Positions 50,401-61,648 of a stretch of DNA of 64,000 bases are shown piece by piece. The notes beneath the pieces are model-generated. The model had not been told where the DNA came from, searched no databases, and saw only the letters and a program-made list of their open reading frames with translations. The position numbers and the translations under genes are program-made. Source of the stretch: Drosophila miranda (taxonomy: Eukaryota > Arthropoda > Insecta > Diptera > Drosophilidae); contig NC_046675.1 in NCBI RefSeq assembly GCF_003369915.1, forward strand, positions 2,976,001-3,040,000, given 5' to 3'. The first letter of the stretch is position 1. Each line of letters starts with the position of its first letter.

Positions 50401-52859
50401 GGAATCGGTGAAAAGAAATGTCGGAATTATGCATACAGTAAATATTTGAGCCTCTAACAACGCGGCAGACAACGACCCCCGGGGGCGGAACCGTGCAGAA
50501 CCGTGCGGATCCGGGGCTGGACTCCATCCAAAGTCCGGGGGAAAGGCTCAGCTGCCGAGCAGGTTTTTGAAATTATTTCATGAACAAAAATCATGTTCCC
50601 TCGTATATTCCGCATATTCGGGCTTTCCATCGTTCTCGTCGAGCCCTCGCTTTTGGCTTTGGCATGTTTTATGGCCGAATGTTGGGGGCTTAGGTATGGA
50701 AGGTGTGTGGGTGCAGTGCAGGATGGGTCTGGGGCTGGGCCATCCATCTGGCCGAAAGCTTGCTTCATGTCTGCCAGAACCGTAGCCGGAACAGAAAATA
50801 TACTGGTAGAGGGACTGAGATTGGGGGGAGAGGGAGAGGGTGGCAGTGCAGTGCATTTTATCGTCGACGTTGACTACATGGCACTCAAATTGTGTGAATC
50901 GAGGCGTTAAGGTACGAGTTAGTTCATTGTACCATGCTACCTCTCGCACTCTCTCGTTCTACCTCTCTCTTTCTGGTGGATACACCGTCCCCCTGAATGA
51001 ACCTACCCCACAGCAGCTCTCGTGTTCCATTGTATAAATACGAGAAAAATCAATAAGTGCGATTAGGCACGTTTCCCGGTTTATTTGCCTTCCAACAATG
51101 GCAGCTCTCCGCCGCCGCCGCTGCGTCCGTTCGTCCTGGCCACCGCCTCACCCTTCTCAGCCGTCAAATAAATAAAATGGAGGATAAAGAACAATGAAAT
51201 TGTTGAACGTTTATTTAATAACATTTGTCATGCAGTCAGGCAACGGCAACAACCCTCCAATAGCAGCTTCAATTGTCCAACATGTCTTGTATGCTTGTTC
51301 CCCTCCCACCACCTTCCAGGCAACTCTGCAATTTACAATAAAAATGTCCATCAGAATGAGGAAAATATTCCGGAAATTCACCCGAAAAACTTATAATGCC
51401 CTGGCATTGGTATTGGTCAGGCCACAAACTGCGTAGAAATACATTTTTCTGGTAGATTGCTTGGCATGCGACAGGCATTTTGAAGGCCCTCATTTTGTAG
51501 CCTGTCTGCCACGACAGCTGTTTGTTGTGTAAGCAGAGCCGTTCCCTGGCCTCCACATTTTTAATTTATACTTTTAAAATTTCCATTTTAAATTCAGGCG
51601 TTTTGTATCCGGTTCCTGCAATGGGACCCCATAAAGAAACGCCAACCAATCGGCTAACAAATGGCAACAATTTCGCTGGCAAAGTGTTGCTCCCCGCCCA
51701 CCGTTCCATTCGAATTCGAATTCCCAGTCCGATTACACTCCCAGAGCCTCTCTCCCACTCAGTCCCCAACCCAGAGAACAGAGCCCAGAGCCCACAGAAG
51801 AGAACCCAATTTCCCAAGAAAATCGAAAAAGGGAAGGCAAGGAAAAGTTCAAGTTATTTATTTGAGCATTTCACATTTTTTATCAGGTCTGCACATTTTT
51901 CTTATTTATGGCAAATGATTTTATTTCTTTTCGGGCAAAGCTTAAGTGTGGACCTATAACCCCTTCGTGGGGAGCTCCACTTCCACTTCCACCTCCACTT
52001 CCGCCCCTCAGAAAGGCAGTGCACTCTGCTGACAGCAGCAAACACTGAAAGGGAGGAATTATCAAGCTCTTGTAATTGTAACCTTCAGCTCAGACTCTCC
52101 CCGTCTCAGCAGCCCCAACTCCCAAGCTCCAAGATGGGAATACAAAAGCGTCCCCTTAAGCATTTGCCAGACATGGGCCAGACACGCCCCCTGCTCGTGG
52201 CTCGTGGCTCGTGGCTGTTGCTCATACGCCGTGTGTCAACCCCTGGCCAGGGTCGGAAACTCTTCTTTATAGAAGGTGACTCCTTCCAGTCGGCAGTTCC
52301 TTAAGCTTCCTTCCGGATGCAGAACATTTAATTTCGCTCTCAGACCTTCCCCATTTAAAACTCTGCTCTCTTATTCCGTGTTCCATTGCAGATCCTGGAC
52401 GAGCATTACCTGTACAAATACAACGATATCGTGCACAAACACGGGCTAATCACCTCGACGCTGGGCCTGCAGCTGCCGCTGGAGTCGCGCCACTTCCACG
52501 ACGGCGACATGCGCGTCAAGTGCCTGGCCAGCATATCCCCGGTCCTGTGGAAGGGCGGCAAGGAGAGCGTACTCCAGCGGCGGCCGGGCATCATTGACAA
52601 TCGGGAGGCCATGCTCCTGGGTGAGTGAACTTTGAACACGACAACTGTCAGCACTCGACTAATTCAATTCAATTGCTTTCTACATCTATCTCTGTGTGTA
52701 TCTGGGTGTGTGTATCTGTGTGTGGCTGTGGTATCTGTGTGTGTATGTGTAGTGAGAAGTGCAGCTGGTCATTCGCAGAACAGTCTACTGCGCTCCCTAA
52801 CCATCACCATCATTGTGGCCCGCGCGTGTCAGTGGCTACTCGGCTCGGAGCTGACCTAA
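41440..52859 (+). CDS. Beaten-path (beat) family immunoglobulin protein; beat-VI/beat-VII-like member suspected
   Basis: Spliced CDS: 41440-41494, 47171-47844, 47903-48038, 50075-50208, 52392-52620, 52753-52859; 444 residues, all phases consistent (1, 0, 1, 0, 1). Beat proteins are secreted or membrane-attached two-Ig ligands, several of which bind Side-family receptors in axon guidance and synaptic matching. Exon 1 encodes the signal peptide (MKYPNDTRIIVLICCLLQG) after CAAAC at the ATG. Ig1: Cys45 (LECQYEL), Trp214 (YAIKWYKDNEEFYRYVP, the beat hallmark), Cys267 (GLYRCEVSAEAPNF). Ig2: Cys314 (LYLNCTSG), Trp327 (HLQWFVNEQP), Cys377 (VKCLAS). The last exon gives a hydrophobic tail (LLRSLTITIIVARACQWLL) suited to a GPI signal or membrane anchor. 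About 150 extra residues, rich in H, G, R, Q, S then D/E, sit inside Ig1 between Cys45 and Trp214. The 5.7 kb first intron is typical of the family. Family certain; exact paralogue not determined. Confidence 0.93.
42163..42194. repeat. (CCAT/CCAC)n tetranucleotide repeat
   Basis: About eight CCAT or ACCC units in the first beat intron. Confidence 0.75.
43131..43179. repeat. (TTG/CTG)n trinucleotide tract
   Basis: About sixteen TTG or CTG triplets; antisense it reads CAA/CAG, which creates a spurious poly-Gln frame. Confidence 0.9.
48039..50074 (+). other. Third intron of the beat-family gene
   Basis: 2.0 kb from GTAAGT to TTTCTTTCAG. Mixed sequence with GTGCCCGTGCCCGTGCCC near 49290 and AT-rich stretches near 49500-50060. 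No gene seen. Confidence 0.7.
50209..52391 (+). other. Fourth intron of the beat-family gene
   Basis: 2.2 kb from GTGAGT to CCATTGCAG. Contains CCGCCGCCGCCGC-like triplets near 51110, CACTTCCACTTCCACCTCC near 51970 and GCTCGTGGCTCGTGGCTCG near 52194. No gene seen. Confidence 0.7.
52691..52750 (+). repeat. TGTGTATCTG-type GT-rich repeat before the last beat exon
   Basis: Imperfect repeats of TGTGTGTATCTG fill the end of the last intron in place of an ordinary pyrimidine tract, ending directly in the TAG acceptor at 52750-52752. A CTAAT branch-point-like word lies near 52659 and no AG dinucleotide occurs between it and the acceptor. Confidence 0.8.
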
Positions 52860-53773
52860 GCGACCAGAGGCACGCCCCTGCCTCTGCCACCCAGACTCGT
52901 TTCAATTAACATGAATTCATTTTCAATTCAATTCAATTGCAATTGCAGAGCATAAATGGTGATTTTGTATACTTTAAGTGTAATATCCTTAGTTTTTAAG
53001 AGCAAACCGCATGAGATCAGATCAGATCAGAACGAAGAGGACAGACGACAGGGGCACTGGATCACAGGATCACCAATCAAAAGGCGAGAAATTGGGTAAA
53101 TGTGCTATGGCATGTAAAAATCATTAAGAAAGCAACCAAATACATAGTATTAAAAGGCAGGGGAGTCAGCCAGCACTCAGCCACTACCTTAAAACACTGC
53201 TTAATGCAGGAGCAGGCCGGAACCGAAACTGAAACGGAGGCTAGAATACAGCAGAGCGGAATTCAATTACCAAAATTGTTGAGCAAGTGAATTCCCATCC
53301 GGAATATCATGCATCCACTCCAGACCACTCCAATCCCGCCCCATTCCCGCCCCAGCCGTGGAATCGTTGTGCGTAATTTCTGTGTAAATACTTCAATGGG
53401 AGGACTAAAGGCTAAAGTCCAAGGCAAACTCCGAACTCTTGTCCAATAATGTCTCATTGGCATCAGTTTCGAATGGGAGCTGGAACTTTGCCATAACAGA
53501 TGCTAAAACTAGATAATTCCTAAAACAAAAACGAGAAACGAAAGCTGCAAGAATGAAGAGTGCAACGACATTTTAGTTTTTCGGTCTATTTATTCTGTTA
53601 TTCTGGCCATTGAAGGGAATTTTAGTTTGTATTTAGTTTTGTAATTGCTTTTAACAGAACAGAACAGAAGAGAACTGTGAATATGCATGAGTTAGCCTTG
53701 CTTTCAAGAATTGTCAAAAACTATATGCACATTCCCATTGTAAGACCCCTTGAAGTACAGCTTCCTGAATAAA
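52860..53773 (+). other. Probable 3' UTR of the beat-family gene
   Basis: About 0.9 kb from the TAA stop to a consensus AATAAA at 53768-53773. It includes an AGATC triple repeat near 53017 and AACAG repeats near 53657. A second AATAAA lies near 54031. The extent is inferred from the signals only. Confidence 0.45.
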
Positions 53774-53808
53774 TATGAACACTGTATAAAAGAAAAACTG
53801 GATATTAT

Positions 53809-53848
53809 CATATATATATACACACACACACATACATACATACATATA
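53809..53848. repeat. (TA)n(CA)n(CATA)n compound microsatellite
   Basis: Six TA, five to six CA, then three to four CATA units in succession, 35 bases after the AATAAA of the beat-family gene. Confidence 0.9.
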
Positions 53849-55324
53849 TTCATAAGGACCTCTGTTTAACTAGAACCATAAGCCATCTGTTTAAGTTGTA
53901 GCTCTATCGAGGCGAACTATCGTTTGAAAATTCAATTGACTTGTACGTAGTATTACCAAAAAAAAGAATACTTTCAAAGGCTCCCCCCAGATATAACTAC
54001 TATATATAAAGATTATATGTATATGTATACAATAAACGAGGAATGACGAGACTCGACACCCGTGACCCCAGACCCCTTCTCCCAGAGTGTTTAAACAAAT
54101 ATAAATGTGAAAGCAAACATTGAGTTGTCGTTTCTTTATTTTTTTTTTGGTGGAACAGATACGGGTGCGGATACGGATGCGGAAGTGCTATCTGCAGGCA
54201 GCAACACGCACGCGGGCCATACAACAGTAGACATTAACACCTGTAAAACCCAAGGCGGCAACGGCAGCTCTCACGCCCTTTGGGCAAAATGTGTTAAAAT
54301 CGTGGTTGCCTCTTGGAACGACAACAAAGGAGACACAACAAATTATATACATATACATACTCGTATGTGTGGCACATAAAAGCGCGCAAAGTTAAAATAA
54401 CACGTACAAATTTTGTATGCAAACAAACCGCAGAGCACTCACACCCATATAAACAGATACATTCACACGTACATCCGCACATATCCAAGCAGAAGCACAG
54501 ACACACATGGCCACGTTTACAGAGGCACGCACGGGATGGCCGCAAATGAAAAAATTGCGTGTAGCCTTTTAGGCGCTTTCGGTGGAAGCTCGTCTTGTTT
54601 CGCTTTTTTATTTGAGCCGGCTTCTGCTGCTGCTGCTTGTGCCACTCTCTCTGGCGGACCTCTCTCTTGGTCTTGTTCTTCGTTTGGCCAACATTTTGAT
54701 GGCATACTAAACTTTATGCGAGGCACACATAAATAGAAATGCGCGCAAAAAACTTTCACAAAGCAAAGGCCAAAATAAAACAAGGGAGTTGTTTTGGCGA
54801 GATGGTCAGACGATTGAGGGGATGGTTGGAGCTGGAACACACGCAAACGCCGTGAGCCAGCCGGAATTCATGCGTGGCCAGCGGCAGTTTCCACTGGCAT
54901 CCGCCTACCTATTTACCTTAGGCTGTGAGGCACCACAATTCCTAACCTCACTCAACCACCCACACGCAAGCACCTGGACCACCCATACCGCCCATAACAA
55001 ACCCCTCTACACGCTCCACAGCGAGTGGGACTTCACCCATCTAATCTGGAACTGCGCTTTGGCCAGTTTGACCAAAGATTTATGTGTGCCTTGCCTTGCA
55101 TAAGCGGCGCCATTTAAATGTCTGGGATCCCCGAACCCAAACCCAAACCTCTGCCAGTGCCCCCCTTTCATCTCCATCATATGTTTGGGTTTGACCGGAA
55201 GTGGGCGGGCCTGGCCTCACTAGGCGGAAATGAGAGCAAGGGGGTGGAAACGAAAAAATTTATGACCAGCGATTGCATAGCTGATAAATTTAGCTTGCAC
55301 TCAACTGGGCGCGGCCCCCGAGGC

Positions 55325-55344
55325 AGAGAGAGAGAGAGAGAGAG
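55325..55344. repeat. (AG)n microsatellite
   Basis: About ten uninterrupted AG dinucleotides. Confidence 0.9.
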
Positions 55345-55411
55345 GAAGAGTGAACATCACAGCGATGGTGTTGGAAATTATGACGCGTCAATTCGTGGGT
55401 GGGTTGTCAGA

Positions 55412-55450
55412 CACCACCACCCAACCACCCAACCACACAACCACCCAACC
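55412..55450. repeat. (CCACCCAA)n repeat
   Basis: Four to five imperfect CCACCCAA octamers. Confidence 0.85.
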
Positions 55451-58400
55451 TGCAGAACCACTTCTCTGAGAGAGAGGTGCGTGCGGAAGTGACAGACTAA
55501 ATTGCAGCGGGGCTGGAACAACAGTTGCTTTTGATTAAAGTTGCATTAAATTAGCCTCCACACACAGTCTCTCCCTCTGATTAATGAGTGCCGGAAAAGT
55601 TACTGACAGCAAAACGGAGTTGCCTTTTGCTCTGTGGGCGGGGCATGGGCATGTGGCAGAGTGGCGTTGCAGTCAACATTTAATCAGTGGGAGACGCTGA
55701 AAGGGAATGATCAGTGAGCACTTTGGCTGATTGAAATTTACGGCCCGAAGATCCCAGAGTTTTTTGTCAGATTGATGGAGCCCATTAACCGGAAACCGGA
55801 CAGCAGATAGAGTAATCCCATCGGAATTATGCAATTCTGTTGACCGGACTTTCAGTGATAATCATGCAGGAGCATAGCACTTGACTTTTCGTAACCTTTT
55901 AAGTGCCCTGCACCACGGGACGGCTGCATACATACATGATATTGGTCTTGACACACGCAAAAAAAAACAAAAAAAAACAACACTGACCCGGCAGCATCAT
56001 GCATAATTTATGTGGCAGCCATTCCTCTTGCGCCACACTCGATGCCATGCCCGTTAAGGGCAAATCACAATGCACTTTATTGCACAACGAAATGCAACAA
56101 AATAATATGCCATTCACATCGTTTTCTCGTCGATTGAAATGGTGAAATGAAATGGCAAAGGCGAAAGGAGAGCAGAGGAGAGGAGAGAGGAGCGGAGTTG
56201 ACCACTTTGGCCATTTGCATAATATTGATTCCATTTGCCAGCTTCAATGCCGTGGAATACAGCACGTAATGCCCGTTCGAGTGCACCCCACACACACCCG
56301 CATCCTCAACCATGCCAACTGGCTTTCATTCTATCGCATACATTCCCGCTGTGGACTATACAAATAAATTTCAGTGAGTTGTAACCGAATGGAATTGAGT
56401 AAATGGAAATCACATGAAATCGCCGCAGCTTCTGCCATAAGCATATGAAAGTCATGAGAGCCAACACATTCAGAGGCGCACTCGAATTGCGAATGCAAAT
56501 TAAGACAGAGCCCCAGCACATCAGCTCACTTTGGGCTGATGAACTGCAGCAGCCAGAGTCGGAGCCAGAGTCAGAGCCACACACCGAGACAGGCAGCCTC
56601 CATTAGAAAAACGCATTTAGTCGATGTTCGTCAATTAGGATCCCTCCCGTACGAGAACGAAAAACGAAAAACGATAAATGCTAAAATGAGAAATGTCCGA
56701 AATGGAAGAGGATTTCAATGAAGCCGCCGTGCCTGTGGCTCCGTAATGATATTTCACCCGGATGCCAATGCCGATGACGATGCCGATGCCGATGCCAGCT
56801 GCTTCGAAACTGTTCGCAATCAAGTTGGCCTCAGATTCAGGCAGGACTGCTACCAGGACTCCTCTGCATGGCAGGATGTGTGTCGTGGCCTCCTCGCTGT
56901 GCCTGTGTCCTTCTGGCATGATGATCTTGCTGTGCCCAAAATGACACTCCCACTGGTGGCATTTGCATGCAAAACCGGCTTGTTACGTTATGAATACTCG
57001 TACCAGAGACAGGACACAGTCAGGACCATCGACCAGTGCTGCAGTAGCGTGTCTATTTACGGCCTAAATTAGCGGTCAAATGATGCACTTTGTGCTGGAA
57101 ACTCGGACATGTCCATTTGGCTGGCAGCGGAGTACAGGGAGTAACACTGCCACTGACAGCACGCCTCGCGGATATTAAGCCTTTGATTGATGGCCGCGAA
57201 ATGTGGTAATAGTTTTTCGGCCTGTTCCTCTGCTTCTGCCTTATCTGGCCTTAGCTGTCATCCCAGATGGTTGTGCGCCTCCTTGGGCATATGCTGTGGG
57301 CGGGACAGAGTTCCAATTAGCTGAGCACCCTGTGTGGCAAGGCACCCTGTTGCTGTAACCAGCACAAAGGCATTCACATAAAGTGGTTACAAGTATGCGG
57401 CAATTAGCATTTAGCGAGCACCACATGCCAACCACAATGGCACGACACGGCACAGGACAGCGGAGTCTCTGGCTCCTCCTGCTGCTTCTGGTAGGGCTCT
57501 GCTGCAGGGTGTCCTGTCGACATAATACTATACATACAAAAACAAGGACAACCGACTGCTTCCACAAACACCCCCTACCTCGACTAGGCAATAGAATTAC
57601 GAAGTGAACAATGTCATCGGCAAAACACAAGAGCCAGCGCCATTCCCTGACCAGGAGCCTCTTTTGTTTTGCTATTCCCCATTTGGGAGCCAAACATTTT
57701 ACGCCCCCAACTACTCCTGATTACTTAACTAAATATGGCAGCTTATGGCGGGGCACGACATGTCCACTAAACTCTCTGATTTAGACGATTTGCATGTACA
57801 GGCGACTCGCCTACGCTGCGTATTGGGCGGTGGGCGGATTGAAGCCGTGTGCGAGGCTCTAATTAGCTTGCCCCAAGCATTTGCAACAGAATTATTAGCG
57901 AGAAGCTGCCCAGCCGCCATTGAGAACGAACCTAATGAAGGTGAGGGCACCTGATTAGGACGAGACACAGAAGCCGCAAGCTGGACGATTGGGATGGGGA
58001 CATTAACTACTGTCATAAAGAAGAAACTCAAGGTTGATGCACTTCATGACAATGACCTAAGCAATAAATGGGAATCTCAAAGCAAAACAATAGACTGTAA
58101 GCCAGAAGAGTTCTGGGAATGGAAAAGCTGCAAAAGATTTGTTCTACTTTCCAGCTTTTTCCGTTTAAGCCAGGCCCAGATTTTCCCAAATCGCACTCGC
58201 ACTCTATCCCATAAAACGAGTCGTTAAGTTGGCTCAAACACAATGAAGAAAAACTTTCCTTTGTAGTCTACTTTCTACTGAGAGTTTTCTTAAAGGCTGA
58301 GTTCATTAGCATGTCGTCCCTTGGCCAATACTTTTCGTGCAACACTTCAAGGCACAGACAGGCCAATGGTGGATCTATGGTCTTATCGGGGAATTCTTAT

Positions 58401-60112
58401 CTGGGCTACATAAATTCCTGCCTCGACTTGGGCGTCGGGAAAGTTTCTTGAGGTTTGCTACATGGGGCAACCGGCTGTGGGGGGCGCTAATTAAGACACG
58501 CAAAGTGCGGCTCTAAGACAAATGGTTCCGTAGCACGTAAGCGGCGCGTCAATCTTTGGCCCTGGGAGTCGTGGTGGTCCCTCCAATGCCGCCTCGAGGC
58601 TCAGACACTTTTCTCTCTCAGACTCCCAGCCGTGTTTTATTTCCGAAAAGTTTTGTTCCTCTCTTCACCCCGCCCTCTGCCTTCATTCGACGCCTCATAA
58701 AAAATGTCAATGAAGTGATTTATAAAAGCAGAGAAAAACCGCCCTCTCAGAGAAAAATATGCTAATGTGCATCCGTTAATCAGCGTCCACTGTCGCCGAG
58801 ATGAACAGCGTTTGATAAGGCCAAGTTTTCATATTGCAAAAGGTATTCATTTGGCCGTCAGTGGGGGCTGGCCACTGGTCAGCGACTTATTAGGCAGCCT
58901 GTTATTTCGCAAACACCAAGTAGCCAACCATTTTTCGGCCCAAGCATAATGTCTTCATTGGCCTTCTCCCTTTTTGCCCAATTCGTTGTTTCGTTGTGTG
59001 TTCTTTTTTGCGTGCCTAGAGTTGCACATTAAATTTTAATGCCATATTTTATGCTTTCAGAATTTACATAAATTTATTCTAGCCGCAGAATGTGTGTCGG
59101 TGTGTATTTGTTTGAGGGGCCTAATCAAATCAAAAGAGTGACGGACCCACAAGCTTCCCTCTTCAGCTCCCTGCAGTCCAGCCATGAATTGCTAAGCAGA
59201 CATGCAAAGTTTTCTGCTCGAATTGCCGGAGGTTTGACTCAAGGGTGGAGCACACGGAGAAGTCTCCCCACTCACAGATACGCTCACATACTCACATACA
59301 CACCTACAAACAATCACTCATGTTTGTTTGTGTTTTGATGTGGTTAGAAAAATTGCAGGCCACGTTGCGCATACGACGCGTTGCTTGGCAGAGGGCCAAA
59401 GGACCAAACAACAACCGAAGCCACAAAACCAAGAGAAAAGTCAAGCCATGAGAGTGGATTGTTTACACACCCTTTCAAATCAATAATTTCTATGACAGTC
59501 ATATGATTAGCTGCACAATTTTGCCTTTAGCTTAAGTTGTATAGTTATTAGATATTGGCGGCTCTGTTTGTTTTCTGCCCTGCTTTCTTAACAACTATTC
59601 CGAAACGTAGCACCCTTTGCAAGGGTATAACAATGTAGTCATGCTATTGGGACACAACAACCGCAAGAACCAAAATAGGAACCAAGAAGAGCCCTTGCCA
59701 TTGCCATTGCTTCGGCTATAGCTTTTGCCTTTCGAGCTGGCCCATTGTTGTTTTTCTTCCGCTTTTTTTTCTCGTCTCCCTCATGGCGGAAGGCGTTCCT
59801 AGAAAGGCGCATGTATAATTAGAGCTATGAAGCATGTCCGGTGAAGTTTGGCATTTAAATGTGGCAACAACAAAAACAGCAAGAACAGCAGCAGCAGCTG
59901 GGGCACAGAGGTAGCAGGATCGCCATTTTACCATTACCAACTTTGAAATTGGACAGAGTACTACAAAAGTACAAAAGAGAGAGTGGGCTGGGGATACTGT
60001 TGCCCAGATATATTTTATAATGCCACAAACATGCACGACTACAGCTATACATGAGAGTTTGTGTGCATTTCGTTTAGTTTACGTACTGCGCCTCCACATG
60101 CACAGAGGACAC

Positions 60113-60134
60113 GGATCCAGGATCCAGGATCCAG
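60113..60134. repeat. (GGATCCA)3 repeat
   Basis: Three perfect tandem 7-base units, each containing the palindrome GGATCC. Confidence 0.85.
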
Positions 60135-60273
60135 CCCCAAACCCGCAGTCGAAACCAGACAGCCCCCGGGTCTGGCAGCAGGAACTTTGTGTGCAACTTT
60201 ATCTTTTGATTTATACAATAATAAACAGAAATGTGCACAAAAGTTCTTTGTACTTCTTCTGGGGGGCAGGAGA

Positions 60274-60300
60274 AGCAGCAGCAGCAGCAACAGCAGCAGC
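60274..60300. repeat. (CAG)n tract
   Basis: Nine triplets, CAG with one CAA. Confidence 0.9.
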
Positions 60301-60431
60301 CGCAGAATTGCAAAGTTAAATCGAGATATGTTTACACGAGCAGTTGACTCTTGCTAATTGGAAGCCACGTCAAAGGAACTACCCTTGGATCGCTTTCCAA
60401 GCAATTGTCATGGCTTATTACAGTAGCTTAT

Positions 60432-60464
60432 AGCAGCAGCAGCAGCAGCAACAACAGCAGCAGC
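60432..60464. repeat. (AGC/AAC)n tract
   Basis: About eleven triplets, mainly AGC with two AAC. Confidence 0.9.
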
Positions 60465-61648
60465 TTTCTCCTTGGACAGAGAATCAGAATATGCGATTAC
60501 AATGGGTACTCGTACTCGTGCTCCTATTCAGAGTGGTCTTCGGGCTGCGTGGATCGATTTTCAATTGTAGGCGCTCAACGAGTTGTAAGTGGCCCCACCC
60601 TCACACCACACCCTCACCCTCCCGCACAAATGTGTGCCCAATAACCCATTAAATGCAACCAAATGCAATGGAACACGCAACCGTCTCTGCCGCCAGCCCC
60701 CTGTCCCCAAGCAACCAGTAACCAGTAACCAGTACCAGGCAGCCAGCCACCTGCACCATGTGGCATGGCGTCAATGTGGTGCACATTAAGCTTAACGCCG
60801 CTTAAATGCGAGTAGCGCAGAGAGCTTTAAGGCGCTGCCTGTAATGGCGAGCATTCATTTCGTATTCGCTGGGGGTGCCGCGTAATAATGTTAAATGTCA
60901 GGTGCAATGCAGCTGCAGCCGGAGACGTAGCCGAAGCCAGAATCGGAGCCGGGGCTGGGGACAGGGCCAGGGCTGTACCTGCCCCTGTCCCTGTCCCACC
61001 AGCAGTTGCAGTCGTAATCGAAGTGGAAATGGAAGTCAAAGCCAGAGCCAGAGGCAGAGGTAGAACCAGCGCCGGAGTCGAAGCGCACCAGCAGGCACTA
61101 ATTAAGTTGCCTGGGAGCCGCGTAACTGCCATAAAATATGCGCAGTGGGGAGTTCGAATTTGGATCCGGATTCAGATCGGTTTGTCGGCCCCGCCACCGT
61201 AGCAGCCGTAGCAGACACCAGACACTCACTGCAAATAGTTGGTGCACACTCGCGGTGCAGAATGTACTTGCACTTGTACGATATTTTATGGCATTGGGCT
61301 AAGCGAAGTCGACTCGAGTCAAGAAGTTTTCAGTCTCCATTTGTTTTCAGGTTTAAACCTACACAAAACATGCAACCAAAGACTGTGGGAAGGCGAAGGC
61401 AAGCTCAGAGCTCCTCAAGGAGGTGGAGCATCAACCGGAAATGCAGGAGTACGTAGATAAATGTCTTACTCAGTCAGAGGCACACAGTCCAGACCAGTCC
61501 ATGGTCTGCTCCAAAGGCGGAACCCCTGAGAAGGTTCGACGATCAGAGGTATAGGAGATTTTGGCAGAATTTCCACATTAAGTAAATAAAAAAAACAAAA
61601 ATGACCTTTCAATCTAAGAATAATATAATCTAATCATCGGCTGAGCTT

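Larger units (their letters stand above)
53774..61648. other. Non-coding interval between the beat-family gene and the acyltransferase
   Basis: About 7.9 kb with no gene I can support. Contents: TA/CA/CATA microsatellite (53809-53848), GA tract (55325-55344), CCAA/CCAC repeat (55412-55450), two AAAAAAAAC runs near 55960, GCCGAT repeats near 56765-56800, three GGATCCA units (60113-60134), CAG tracts (60274-60300, 60432-60464) and a GGGGCAGG/AGCCAGAGG-type degenerate GC-rich patch near 60900-61080. The two flanking genes converge on this interval, so it should hold both 3' ends. Confidence 0.55.

Noticed and set aside
57729..58031. 100-residue minus-strand and 69-residue plus-strand frames over the same stretch
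   Set aside because: No conserved motif, no splice-site partners, both strands equally open.
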